A stretch of DNA of 61,046 nucleotides from Acinetobacter sp. N54.MGS-139 (lineage in GTDB: Bacteria > Pseudomonadota > Gammaproteobacteria > Burkholderiales > Burkholderiaceae_F): NCBI GenBank assembly GCA_000980495.1, contig LARN01000005.1, positions 1-61,046 of the forward strand, read 5' to 3'. Below the pieces are notes generated by a model. That model had not been told where the DNA came from. It saw nothing but the letters and a program-made list of their open reading frames with translations, and did no database searches. A program made the position numbers and the translations under genes. Below are positions 54,073 to 61,046 of the stretch, in pieces. The first letter of the stretch is position 1. Every line of letters starts with the position of its first letter.

Positions 54073-54563
54073 GTCAGCATCTTCCTCCTCCTTCTTTCGA
54101 GAAAAAGATTGTTCCCTTCGAAGAGCTCGAAGAATTCGTAAGCAAGCTCCCGCATCCGATCGTACTGACGAACGGCGTCTTTGACATCCTGCACCGCGGT
54201 CATGTGACTTACCTGGCACAAGCCGCTTCTCTAGGTGCCAGCTTGGTCGTCGCCGTCAACAGTGACGAATCCGTGCGGATGCTCGGCAAAGGACCGGACC
54301 GTCCGATTAATTCCGAAAACGACAGAGCCGCTGTCCTTGCCGCATTGGAAAGTACTGCCTGTGTTGTGATTTTCAAAGATAAGGTTCCGCTGGAAGTTGT
54401 AAAAAAAGTCCGCCCCGACATTTACGTCAAGGGCGGAGATTATGAGATCTCTCAGCTTCCTGAAGCCGAGATCGTTCACTCATACGGCGGAAAAGTTGTG
54501 ACGGTCGCTTTTGACTACGACCGCAGCACAACCAAACTCCTCAATAAGGTCAGATCTAAATAA
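54069..54563 (+). CDS. hldC: D-glycero-beta-D-manno-heptose 1-phosphate adenylyltransferase
   Basis: A 164-residue nucleotidyltransferase equal to the second domain of HldE (RfaE2). [18 protein letters not shown] holds the HxGH motif, [19 protein letters not shown] and [18 protein letters not shown] follow family pattern, with a final [11 protein letters not shown] close to the usual STS/STT loop. It makes ADP-heptose. Its 3' end overlaps the convergent galU by eight bases. Confidence 0.94.
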   Translation: MSQHLPPPSFEKKIVPFEELEEFVSKLPHPIVLTNGVFDILHRGHVTYLAQAASLGASLVVAVNSDESVRMLGKGPDRPINSENDRAAVLAALESTACVVIFKDKVPLEVVKKVRPDIYVKGGDYEISQLPEAEIVHSYGGKVVTVAFDYDRSTTKLLNKVRSK

Positions 54564-55404
54564 TTCTGTAGCCTTCTTTACGGGCGTAGTGAACGGTTGC
54601 GTTCAGGAAGCCTTGTTTGGAGCCGCAGTCAAAGCGCTCTCCGTCGTACTTGCAGGCGATCGTTTTGCCTTTAGGAATTTCACGGGCGATCGCATCGGTC
54701 AGCTGGATTTCTCCTCCGGCGCCGCGGTCGATCTTGCGAAGACTGTCAAAGATTTCAGGTTCAAGGACATAGCGTCCGATCACTGCCATGGTCGAGGGTG
54801 CAACCTGAGGATCAGGTTTTTCAACAATAGAGCGGATTGTCGGACACTTCTCGTGTTCGCCGTTAACTTCGACAATGCCGTATTGTTTGGTCAGTTCACG
54901 AGGAACGGTTTGTACAGCAAGTACGTTGCCGCCGTCATTCTCTTCACGCGCCTTGATCAGCTGGGCAATCGCAGGCTGTTTGGCATCAATCAGGTCATCA
55001 GCCAGTAAAACGGCAAACGGCTCTTCCCCGACTACGGGCTGTGCGCAGAGAACTGCGTGTCCCAGGCCAAGCGGTTCAGGCTGACGGATAAAAATGAAAT
55101 TAATTCCGGGCGGCACAACTGCTTTCAATGTAGCCAAAAGGGCATTCTTATTTTTACTCTTTAAGTCGCGCTCAAGCTCGGGCGCGCTGTCAAAGTGGTC
55201 TTCAATGGCGCGTTTATGGCGGCCGGTAATGAAGATCATATCTGTAATACCGGCAGCTGCTGCCTCTTCAACTGCGTACTGGATCAAAGGTTTATCCACC
55301 ACGGGAAGCATCTCTTTCGGCATCGCTTTCGTTGCGGGAAGGAAACGAGTGCCGAGTCCGGCAACCGGGAATACTGCTTTTCTAACAGGTTTCATTTTCG
55401 TCAT
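54556..55404 (-). CDS. galU: UTP-glucose-1-phosphate uridylyltransferase
   Basis: A 282-residue enzyme that makes UDP-glucose for core sugars and other glycans. The N-terminal loop [35 protein letters not shown] is diagnostic in parts; [14 protein letters not shown] and [11 protein letters not shown] follow. ATG 55404 or ATG 55395 may be the start; no good ribosome site is seen for either. It is convergent with hldC and overlaps it by eight bases, so no terminator can lie between them. Confidence 0.95.
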   Translation of the reverse strand: MTKMKPVRKAVFPVAGLGTRFLPATKAMPKEMLPVVDKPLIQYAVEEAAAAGITDMIFITGRHKRAIEDHFDSAPELERDLKSKNKNALLATLKAVVPPGINFIFIRQPEPLGLGHAVLCAQPVVGEEPFAVLLADDLIDAKQPAIAQLIKAREENDGGNVLAVQTVPRELTKQYGIVEVNGEHEKCPTIRSIVEKPDPQVAPSTMAVIGRYVLEPEIFDSLRKIDRGAGGEIQLTDAIAREIPKGKTIACKYDGERFDCGSKQGFLNATVHYARKEGYRII

Positions 55405-55460
55405 TTGAGTACAAAACACTACTGCGGTAAGTTTAATCGTCTTCTCAAAAAATTCGAACC

Positions 55461-56297
55461 TTAGCCGTTTGCGATCGCTTTGGCCAGAGCCTCCGCCGCA
55501 TTCGCATCGTTAGCTATATATTCGTCGCCCCAGATTTCTTGGAGCTTAGCTCTCATACGTTCCTCACAAATCTTTGCGACTTCGTGGCGCGTGAGATCTT
55601 TTGTGTTGGTAATCGGTTCCAAAAAGTGAACAACCACTTCGGCGTCTTCCATCGTGACAACATTCCACAAGGACCCGAACAAAGTGACATCGCCGGAAAA
55701 AGCAGCCTGCTTAGTCGGCTTTCCTTTGTTTTTGTAGGAAAGAATCACGGGCTGGACCGTTGCTCCGATCTCACAGACCGGCGCAATAAAGTTGGCTTTA
55801 ATGGGCAGAAGTTCATTGCCGAAAGTTGTGGTACCTTCGGCGAAAATCGTGACAGCTTCGCAGTTGCAAAGCGCACCGCGAATGTCATCGTTGATGCGCA
55901 AAATCGCACGCTTACTTGAGCGATTGATAAAAAGCGTTCCGATCTGCTGAGCGATCAACCCGAAAATCGGCCACTTCGCAATTTCGGCCTTCGCGATAAA
56001 GCGGCTAGGAAGCTGGGAGTCCAAAGAGAAGATGTCCAGCCAAGAAACATGGTTGCTCAAAACCAGACAGGCCGGAGGTGTATCTGTCAGACCGCATTCA
56101 TGCAGCAGCTCGGGTACATGGCCTTCATAACTGCAGCGAACCCCGGCAAGCTTCAGCACCTGAGTCGGATAATAGCGAAGCATCCTGCCTTTTTCTTTGC
56201 GGTCTACGTGTTTAAACCGCGTATACGCCTGAAAAAGACAAACGAAGGTATAACAAATGACTCGGCTGAACCGCCAAATGCCTTTAATGGTTTTCAT
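55461..56297 (-). CDS. Lysophospholipid acyltransferase family protein
   Basis: A 278-residue PlsC-like acyltransferase. An N-terminal hydrophobic segment (about 8-25) precedes the catalytic block [14 protein letters not shown] with H-x4-D, and [15 protein letters not shown] in the phosphate-binding position. The Asp form here contrasts with the Glu form in the gene at 36704, so the two are diverged paralogs. Substrate may be lysophosphatidic acid or an ornithine-type lipid; I cannot tell. It overlaps ruvX by 14 bases and follows it in the same unit. Confidence 0.88.
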   Translation of the reverse strand: MKTIKGIWRFSRVICYTFVCLFQAYTRFKHVDRKEKGRMLRYYPTQVLKLAGVRCSYEGHVPELLHECGLTDTPPACLVLSNHVSWLDIFSLDSQLPSRFIAKAEIAKWPIFGLIAQQIGTLFINRSSKRAILRINDDIRGALCNCEAVTIFAEGTTTFGNELLPIKANFIAPVCEIGATVQPVILSYKNKGKPTKQAAFSGDVTLFGSLWNVVTMEDAEVVVHFLEPITNTKDLTRHEVAKICEERMRAKLQEIWGDEYIANDANAAEALAKAIANG

Positions 56298-56736
56298 TTT
56301 TATCTCCGGGAACTTTGTTCAGCCATTGGTCAAGAATAATCGCGGCGGCCTCATCGTCGATGGGCTCGTCGTCATCGGCATCATGATAGCTTTCAGCCTC
56401 TACCGAGCTGTAGCGCTCGTCTTCCCGAACCACGGGAATCCCGTACCGGCCTTCCACTTGATTAGCGAAACGTTCGCAGATCGGCGTCATGTCATTCGGT
56501 TTGCCGTCTTTATGACGAGGTACACCGACTACAACAGCGGCAGGCTGCCACTCCGAGAGCACCTGTGTAATTTCTGCCCATTTCTGATCATTTTTTTTCC
56601 AGTGAATGATTCTCAGAGGGCGTGCAGACTTGGTCAATAAATTTCCGACGGCGACGCCGATCCTTTTTAAACCGTAATCAAAACCAATGACAATCGAATC
56701 TTCCGACAGTCTTTCCAGTGCAGATTGCTGAGACAT
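56284..56736 (-). CDS. ruvX: RuvX/YqgF family nuclease
   Basis: A 150-residue RNase H-fold protein, called putative Holliday junction resolvase and also linked to 16S rRNA 5'-end maturation. The N-terminal IVIGFDYGLKRIGVAVG carries the first acidic residue, VVVGVPRHKDGKPND and VVREDERYSSVEAE the later ones; DDEAAAIILDQWL is the C-terminal signature. Length is typical. Confidence 0.93.
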   Translation of the reverse strand: MSQQSALERLSEDSIVIGFDYGLKRIGVAVGNLLTKSARPLRIIHWKKNDQKWAEITQVLSEWQPAAVVVGVPRHKDGKPNDMTPICERFANQVEGRYGIPVVREDERYSSVEAESYHDADDDEPIDDEAAAIILDQWLNKVPGDKNENH

Positions 56737-56810
56737 CTTATTTAAGTAACGAAAAAGGGGCCGAAACTTGTCCTGAGAACGCCCCTGAAAAGCCCTATTC
56801 TAATTCTCAA

Positions 56811-56857
56811 AAGGCTTTTTCTTTTCCTTTCTAAAAGCGAAAAGCCTTAATTAGGCT
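56811..56857 (+). promoter_or_regulatory. Overlapping hairpins upstream of the DUF2721 genes
   Basis: AAGGCTTTT (56811) can pair with AAAAGCCTT (56840). The latter's AGCCT can instead pair with AGGCT (56853). The two structures exclude each other and lie 45-90 bases before the first DUF2721 start. They could form a small leader switch or be chance. Confidence 0.3.
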
Positions 56858-56901
56858 CCTTGTCGCCTAAAATTCGGTCATATACGTGAGGAGAAAAAAC
56901 A

Positions 56902-57342
56902 ATGGTTGAGTTCAGTGCGACGCTCTCAGACGCTCTCGCCCCGGTAACACTCATTTCCGGTGTGGGCTTGCTGCTGGTGTCCATGTCTGCGCGCTATTGC
57001 CATGCCACAAGCCGAATCCGTCAGCTGCTGGCTGAACGAAAAGAAGAATCCGAAGATTTCCATGAAGAAATCGACCAGTCCATCGACCTGATTTACAAGC
57101 GTGCCAGCCTTCTTAAAACCGGCATCCTGACATTGATGATCTCGGCCGCCTTCAGCAGTCTGCAGGTTTTGGTGATCGTGATCGAACGCCTCTTCAGCCT
57201 GGACTTATCTCTGATGAAATCAACAATGCTGCTGGCCTCCGTGATCTTCATCGTCATCTCAAGCTGTATTTACGTCAGTGAAGTTCAGGTTTCGGTAAAA
57301 GCGCTCGGCTTAACCGTCCACCATCACAACAGACCGCAATAG
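56902..57342 (+). CDS. DUF2721 family membrane protein, first copy
   Basis: A 146-residue protein with three hydrophobic segments (about 14-32, 72-95 and 100-122). A short conserved stretch behind the first, SARYCHATSRIRQLL, and the N-terminal FSATLSDALAPVTLISGVG are family features as I remember them. A polar, acidic loop (about 48-68) faces one side. Function is unknown. AGGAG nine bases before ATG is a good ribosome site. A paralog starts ten bases after its stop. Confidence 0.82.
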   Translation: MVEFSATLSDALAPVTLISGVGLLLVSMSARYCHATSRIRQLLAERKEESEDFHEEIDQSIDLIYKRASLLKTGILTLMISAAFSSLQVLVIVIERLFSLDLSLMKSTMLLASVIFIVISSCIYVSEVQVSVKALGLTVHHHNRPQ

Positions 57343-57351
57343 GAGAACAAA

Positions 57352-57789
57352 ATGCTTTCTTACGCGGTAACGCTTTCCGATGCTTTGACACCGATCACTT
57401 TGATTTCCGGCGTCGGCCTGCTGCTTTTGGCTATGACAGCCCGCTACAACTACACCACCGACCGAGTGCGCGCTTTGCTTAAAGAGCGTCGTCAAAAAGC
57501 GCCGGTGATTGATCCCGTCCTTGAAAAAGCCATTCGACTCACTTACGAGCGCAGCCACTTATTGAAGAATGCAATTCTGGCAGTGACGACTTCTGCTGCC
57601 TTCTCCGGTATTCTCGTTTTGGTGACGATCCTTGAACACCTTCTAGAGCTGAACATGGAAGTTTGGAAATCCACGATGCTCCTGACCGCTGTCGTCTTCA
57701 TTGTCGTCTCTACCATTTTCTTTGTGCTGGAAGTCCAAATTTCTCTGAAGACCATCCGCACCTCCATTCGCGTCGCGAGGGGCTCATAG
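57352..57789 (+). CDS. DUF2721 family membrane protein, second copy
   Basis: A 145-residue paralog of the preceding gene. The two align along their whole length (YAVTLSDALTPITLISGVG against FSATLSDALAPVTLISGVG; TTSAAFSGILVLVTILE against MISAAFSSLQVLVIVIE). It keeps three hydrophobic segments but has a basic middle loop where the first copy is acidic. This suggests an opposite-charged pair that may form a heteromer; inference only. AGGAG precedes ATG. Confidence 0.82.
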   Translation: MLSYAVTLSDALTPITLISGVGLLLLAMTARYNYTTDRVRALLKERRQKAPVIDPVLEKAIRLTYERSHLLKNAILAVTTSAAFSGILVLVTILEHLLELNMEVWKSTMLLTAVVFIVVSTIFFVLEVQISLKTIRTSIRVARGS

Positions 57790-57856
57790 TGGTGCAGTTC
57801 CGCTGATTATTTTCTCCAAAAAGGCGATGATGGAACCATCGTCATTGGAGGAAAAT

Positions 57857-58447
57857 ATGACACAAAATAACGCAAACAATCGTGTGGTAAATGAACTGCT
57901 GATGCCTCTTAAGAAGCGCAGCGGTGCAATGATCGGCTGGGGTATCTTCTGTATCGTCCTCGGTACGATCGGTTTATTTGCGCCTATCGCATTCTCGGTC
58001 GGCGTCACGATCTTTATTGGTGCAATGCTTTTGGTTTCCGGTGCAACCGGCTTAGCCCTTTTCTGGAAAGCAGAAGGCTGGGGTGCAAGAACCGCCGCCA
58101 TTGTCCTTGCCCTTCTGACCGCTTTAACCGGCCTGCTTCTCATGTTCTATCCGATTGCCGGAACTGAAACACTCACACTCTTCCTGGCCTCTTACTTCAT
58201 CGCCATCGGCTTAGTTAAGTGCTGGGCCGCTCTGTCCAATACGGATGCAAAAGGCTGGGGACTGATGCTCTTCTCCGCCATCATTTCTTTACTGTTGGGC
58301 GGCTGCCTCTGGTGGGGCTGGCCTCAGAGCGCTACATGGATTTTCGGCATCTTCGTTGCTATCGAACTGATCTTCGACGGATGGACCGCCCTTATATTCG
58401 GTCTTGAAGTCAGAGCTCTTCCGGACGACGATAACGACAATAAGTAA
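57857..58447 (+). CDS. HdeD/DUF308 family membrane protein
   Basis: A 196-residue protein with six hydrophobic segments arranged as two repeats of three, the layout of HdeD-type proteins (MIGWGIFCIVLGTIGLFAP in the first half; LMLFSAIISLLLGGCLWWGWP in the second). E. coli HdeD protects from acid at high cell density. I chose ATG 57857 because GGAGG stands six bases upstream; an ATG at 57827 lacks this. It is probably in one unit with the two DUF2721 genes, with a strong terminator behind it. Confidence 0.85.
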   Translation: MTQNNANNRVVNELLMPLKKRSGAMIGWGIFCIVLGTIGLFAPIAFSVGVTIFIGAMLLVSGATGLALFWKAEGWGARTAAIVLALLTALTGLLLMFYPIAGTETLTLFLASYFIAIGLVKCWAALSNTDAKGWGLMLFSAIISLLLGGCLWWGWPQSATWIFGIFVAIELIFDGWTALIFGLEVRALPDDDNDNK

Positions 58448-58467
58448 TTTGCAGCATCTAGAGATCT

Positions 58468-58508
58468 AAAATCCCGCTTTGCAGCTTCGCAGAGCGGGAT
58501 TTTTATTT
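58468..58508 (+). terminator. Rho-independent terminator behind the HdeD-like gene
   Basis: An 11-base stem (AAAATCCCGCT/AGCGGGATTTT) extended by TTGC/GCAG around a six-base loop, with a T run. Confidence 0.88.
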
Positions 58509-58518
58509 GCTCGGGCTC

Positions 58519-58546
58519 AGGACATCCGGCCGGGCACGGATGTCCT
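58519..58546 (-). terminator. Hairpin behind the unrecognised gene
   Basis: The ten-base stem AGGACATCCG/CGGATGTCCT with an eight-base loop stands seven bases past the stop of the gene at 58553. No T run follows on the minus strand, so termination is uncertain. Confidence 0.5.
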
Positions 58547-58552
58547 CACGGG

Positions 58553-59692
58553 TTATTCAGTTAAGTCTTTTCCGGCTTCTTTCTGAACATCAGCTGTCAG
58601 CTGGTCAAGCATGTGATCGGAGAACTTCTCGAGACGTTCGATCTGATCAGCGCTGTCGAGTTTCAGGAGGTCATCCAAAGAAGATTCCTGAACCGGATAG
58701 CTGTACTGCACGCGGATGCCCTGGATCGTGTCGTCGAGCGTGAAAGAGCTCAGGCGTTCAGACAAGCCCTGCGGCAGAATAACCGGCAGTGTTTCTCTTC
58801 TCATCGGCGCTTCGGAAGCCGGCAAAATCGGCATCGGAGTTTCCGACAAGTCTTTGAGCATTTCGAAGATATGGGCGAACGGCACGGAGATGTTGAGCAT
58901 CATTACGTCGCGTTCCAGATGAATATATTCTTTACCTTCGATTGTCTCCGAGGACGGAACGCCGGAAGGAATAAGACCGGTTTCTCCGATGGACTGCGTC
59001 ATGCAAAGCGCAATGTCGGATGTCCAGTCCGGAGCTTTGCCGATTTCGTAATAGACGTCCTGTTCCATCAAGTTTGCGATGGCGTAGAAGCCATAAGTAG
59101 GATTCTTCTCGGCGATACTCTTTAAGATCGACTGAGCATGACGAAGATTCTTAATCATGACCGGGAAGCTGATAACACGGAAAATTCCGTCAGGAGCAGC
59201 AAAATAGGTCGGCAGTCTTTTATCCCCGACCAGCCAAGTCAGATGGTACATCTCTTCGGCTTTTTTCTTTGCGAGTTGGTCCCACATGGAAGGAAAGCCA
59301 TTTTCGTAAAGCATGGCAAAGACTTGAATCAGCGGAGTGGTATCGGACTGCTCCGTCGCGCTGCCCTCTTCGCCTTCCCAAACCTGAGTGGCTGTGTAGC
59401 GATGAGTCTTGGCACCCCAATTCAGCGTGATTTTGGCTTTTTGCTGAGCGTCCGACCATTCCGCTCTCCATCCCTCAGCAGTCAGCAGAAATGTCTCTTC
59501 GTTCAGCGGTCCGAAAACCAAATACGGAGGAAGATCCGCCGGTGACTTTACCGCTTCCGGTTTGAAAGCACCCCAGTTAAAGGCACTTCTCGATGGAGAA
59601 GGCGCATTGACTAATGCAATCTGAAAAAGCTCGCCTAAGTTCTTATCGTCAAAAGGCTCTTGAGAAGCCTGTTTTTCTGTCTGATCTGACAT
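58553..59692 (-). CDS. Unrecognised cytoplasmic protein
   Basis: A 379-residue soluble protein I cannot place. No signal peptide or membrane segment is seen. A mixed alpha/beta character with many Trp and Tyr in the first half (YLVFGPLNEETFLLTAEGWRAEW, ITLNWGAKTHRYTATQVW), a central helical part (about 150-205), and an acidic C-terminal helix (SADQIERLEKFSDHMLDQL). ATG 59692 has GGAAGGA upstream. It has two unpaired Cys at most. The neighbour is purL, with a terminator between, so they are separate units. Codon use looks like its neighbours, and I see no sign of transfer. Confidence 0.75.
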   Translation of the reverse strand: MSDQTEKQASQEPFDDKNLGELFQIALVNAPSPSRSAFNWGAFKPEAVKSPADLPPYLVFGPLNEETFLLTAEGWRAEWSDAQQKAKITLNWGAKTHRYTATQVWEGEEGSATEQSDTTPLIQVFAMLYENGFPSMWDQLAKKKAEEMYHLTWLVGDKRLPTYFAAPDGIFRVISFPVMIKNLRHAQSILKSIAEKNPTYGFYAIANLMEQDVYYEIGKAPDWTSDIALCMTQSIGETGLIPSGVPSSETIEGKEYIHLERDVMMLNISVPFAHIFEMLKDLSETPMPILPASEAPMRRETLPVILPQGLSERLSSFTLDDTIQGIRVQYSYPVQESSLDDLLKLDSADQIERLEKFSDHMLDQLTADVQKEAGKDLTE

Positions 59693-59785
59693 ACGCAAAA
59701 TCCTTCCGTTTCATTTCTTTATGTTCGGCAGAGTGTACACCGAGAAAAATTAATGACCTGTCATTCAAGACCGCTTTAAGCTCCG

Positions 59786-59812
59786 AAAAAAGAAGGCCCC
59801 CGAAGGAGCCCT
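59786..59812 (-). terminator. Rho-independent terminator behind purL
   Basis: The eight-base stem AGGGCTCC/GGGGCCTT closes a TTCG loop on the minus strand and is followed by CTTTTTTC. Confidence 0.85.
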
Positions 59813-59833
59813 CAATTCAAAACCGACAAAAAA

Positions 59834-61046
59834 TTAACCCACCCAGAAGCGAGCGTTCTGGAAGATTCTCGCCCATGGTGTCACGTTCTTCAGCAGCGGT
59901 GAGCGCCAGGACATTTGGGTTGCACGCCAGCTGCGTTCGGGGTGCGGCATCATAATCGTCGCGCGTCCGTCTGCTGTCGTAAATGCCGTCTTACCGCCGT
60001 GAGAACCGTTCGGATTGAGCGGATAGACTTCGGTCGGCATCTGTTTAGAGTCGACGTAGCAGGCGGCGCAGATTGCCTCAGCCTCATCTAGCGGATTCGC
60101 CCAATAAGCACGTCCTTCGCCGTGAGAGTTCACGATCGGGAGTGTGGCACCGGTCATATCCGTAAAGAAGATAGACGGGGACTCAAGGATTTTGACATTG
60201 ACCAAACGAGCTTCGAACTGCTCAGAGAGGTTGCGAACGAAAGCAGGCCAATGTTCAGCTCCGGGGATAAGATCCTTGAGCTGAGAAATCATCTGGCAGC
60301 CGTTGCAGACGCCCAACGTAAACGTTGTCGGCGTTTCGAAGAAGCGGCGGAACGAGCTCTGCAGTTTGGCGTTGTGCAGAATGGTCTTCGCCCATCCGCC
60401 GCCGGCGCCTAACACGTCACCGTAGGAGAAGCCGCCGCAAGCTGCCAAACCCACAAAGTCGGCAAGCTTTGCTCTGCCTTCGAGAAGGTCGGTCATGTGA
60501 ACGTCTACGGCATCAAAACCTGCCTGCAGGAAGGCGCTGGCCATCTCGTTCTGGCTGTTAACACCCTGTTCTCTCAGGATCGCAACCTTCGGACGAACAC
60601 CGGTATTGATAAAAGGAGCCGCCAGGTTTTCTTCCGGATCAAAGCCCATCGTCAGCACTAAGCCGCCGTTGTGCTTATCGGAGATGAGCTCGTACTCGCT
60701 GTCAGCGCATTCTGGATTGTCACGCATTCTGGCAATCTGCCAGCTGACTTCATTCCAAGCTTTCTGCAGGTCGACGCGATCTTCCGAAAGAACGCATTTG
60801 CCTTCAAGATAAATATTGAGGTGATCGTCCTGAGTCAGGTTGCCCAGATACTTGAGCGACCAGCCCATGCCGGCAGCTTCAAAGTCTCTTTCCACTTCGG
60901 CAGCGCGTCCGCGAGCGACCTGAATGACCGCGCCGAGCTCTTCATTGAACAATGCCTGGTTAAGCGTACGGTCTTTGCTCACAAGCGCATCGGCCACAAT
61001 TTCTACGCCGACATGGCTGGCAAACATCATTTCGCAGAGGGCTGCA
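59834..61046 (-). CDS. purL: Phosphoribosylformylglycinamidine synthase, C-terminal part (runs off right edge)
   Basis: The last about 403 residues of a large-form PurL, which makes FGAM from FGAR, glutamine and ATP in purine synthesis. The frame is open to the right edge, and residues ALCE precede the first Met in the window, so that Met is internal. The glutaminase domain is complete: nucleophile Cys in LGVCNGCQM, His and Glu in MMPHPERSWR, and GGFSYGDVLGAGGGWA. The full protein is expected to be near 1,300 residues. Its position apart from purH is normal. Confidence 0.95.
   Translation of the reverse strand, partial: AALCEMMFASHVGVEIVADALVSKDRTLNQALFNEELGAVIQVARGRAAEVERDFEAAGMGWSLKYLGNLTQDDHLNIYLEGKCVLSEDRVDLQKAWNEVSWQIARMRDNPECADSEYELISDKHNGGLVLTMGFDPEENLAAPFINTGVRPKVAILREQGVNSQNEMASAFLQAGFDAVDVHMTDLLEGRAKLADFVGLAACGGFSYGDVLGAGGGWAKTILHNAKLQSSFRRFFETPTTFTLGVCNGCQMISQLKDLIPGAEHWPAFVRNLSEQFEARLVNVKILESPSIFFTDMTGATLPIVNSHGEGRAYWANPLDEAEAICAACYVDSKQMPTEVYPLNPNGSHGGKTAFTTADGRATIMMPHPERSWRATQMSWRSPLLKNVTPWARIFQNARFWVG

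Noticed and set aside
1..61046. CRISPR array, transposon, prophage or toxin-antitoxin island
   Set aside because: No regularly spaced repeats, transposase, integrase or phage structural genes were seen; nearly all sequence is taken by recognisable chromosomal genes.

Overview
The window looks like chromosomal DNA of a host-associated betaproteobacterium, most likely a Sutterellaceae relative (Sutterella/Parasutterella type). This is inferred from family content and gene order: a Gram-negative envelope gene set (lptD-surA-rsmA, tolB-pal-cpoB, lnt, waaA/waaC, ADP-heptose genes), betaproteobacterial blocks (miaB-phoH-ybeY-corC-lnt-glyQ-glyS), a split hldA/hldC pair, a general porin, an autotransporter-like surface protein and a periplasmic flavoprotein/multihaem reductase. 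Species cannot be fixed by eye. Coding density is very high. I see no IS element, prophage, integrase or CRISPR array, and no gene-free stretch reaches 300 bases.

Layout. 1-1454: start of a large exported beta-rich protein that leaves the window on the left. 1491-7338: Nif3-like protein, a small conserved protein, two universal stress proteins, TcdA, an MFS transporter and an orphan LuxR-type regulator with a remodelled receiver pocket. 7388-14053: moaC, the M48 protease BepA, a ferredoxin-NADP reductase, Mrp and metG. 14278-23541: the most accessory-looking part, with a SulP transporter, a Crp/Fnr-like regulator, a Tat-exported flavoprotein reductase, a tetrahaem cytochrome c, a porin, malic enzyme and a ClC antiporter. 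23692-35418: tolB-pal-cpoB, purH, dusB, the MurU/AmgK recycling pair and lptD-surA-rsmA. 35424-46866: an unusual YgjP-like metalloprotein, plsC, glyS, glyQ, lnt, corC, ybeY, phoH, miaB, apaH and a tRNA with anticodon CAT. 46963-56736: lipopolysaccharide core supply (thiD-waaA-waaC-phosphomannomutase on one strand, hldA-hldD-gmhB-hldC on the other), galU, an acyltransferase and ruvX. 56902-61046: two tandem DUF2721 membrane proteins, an HdeD-like protein, an unrecognised 379-residue protein and the C-terminal part of purL, which leaves the window on the right.

How the genes work together. The reductase, cytochrome and porin are closely spaced on one strand behind a Crp/Fnr-like gene and fit a periplasmic anaerobic respiration unit. 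The porin would admit the acceptor, the tetrahaem cytochrome would carry electrons, and the flavoprotein would reduce an unsaturated organic acid. Its substrate pocket differs from fumarate reductase, so the acceptor is probably not fumarate. The hld/gmhB and waa genes make ADP-heptose and attach Kdo and heptose to lipid A; LptD, SurA, BepA, Lnt, Pal, TolB and CpoB build and hold the outer membrane. Strong candidates for new biology are the reductase unit, the YgjP-like protein with three copies of its N-terminal module, the receiver with Glu in place of the phospho-acceptor Asp, and the DUF2721 pair with HdeD. Several neighbours expected from related genomes are absent where they usually lie (fis, pdxA, tolQRA, gmhB beside glyS). 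All assignments come from reading motifs and gene order; no database search was run.
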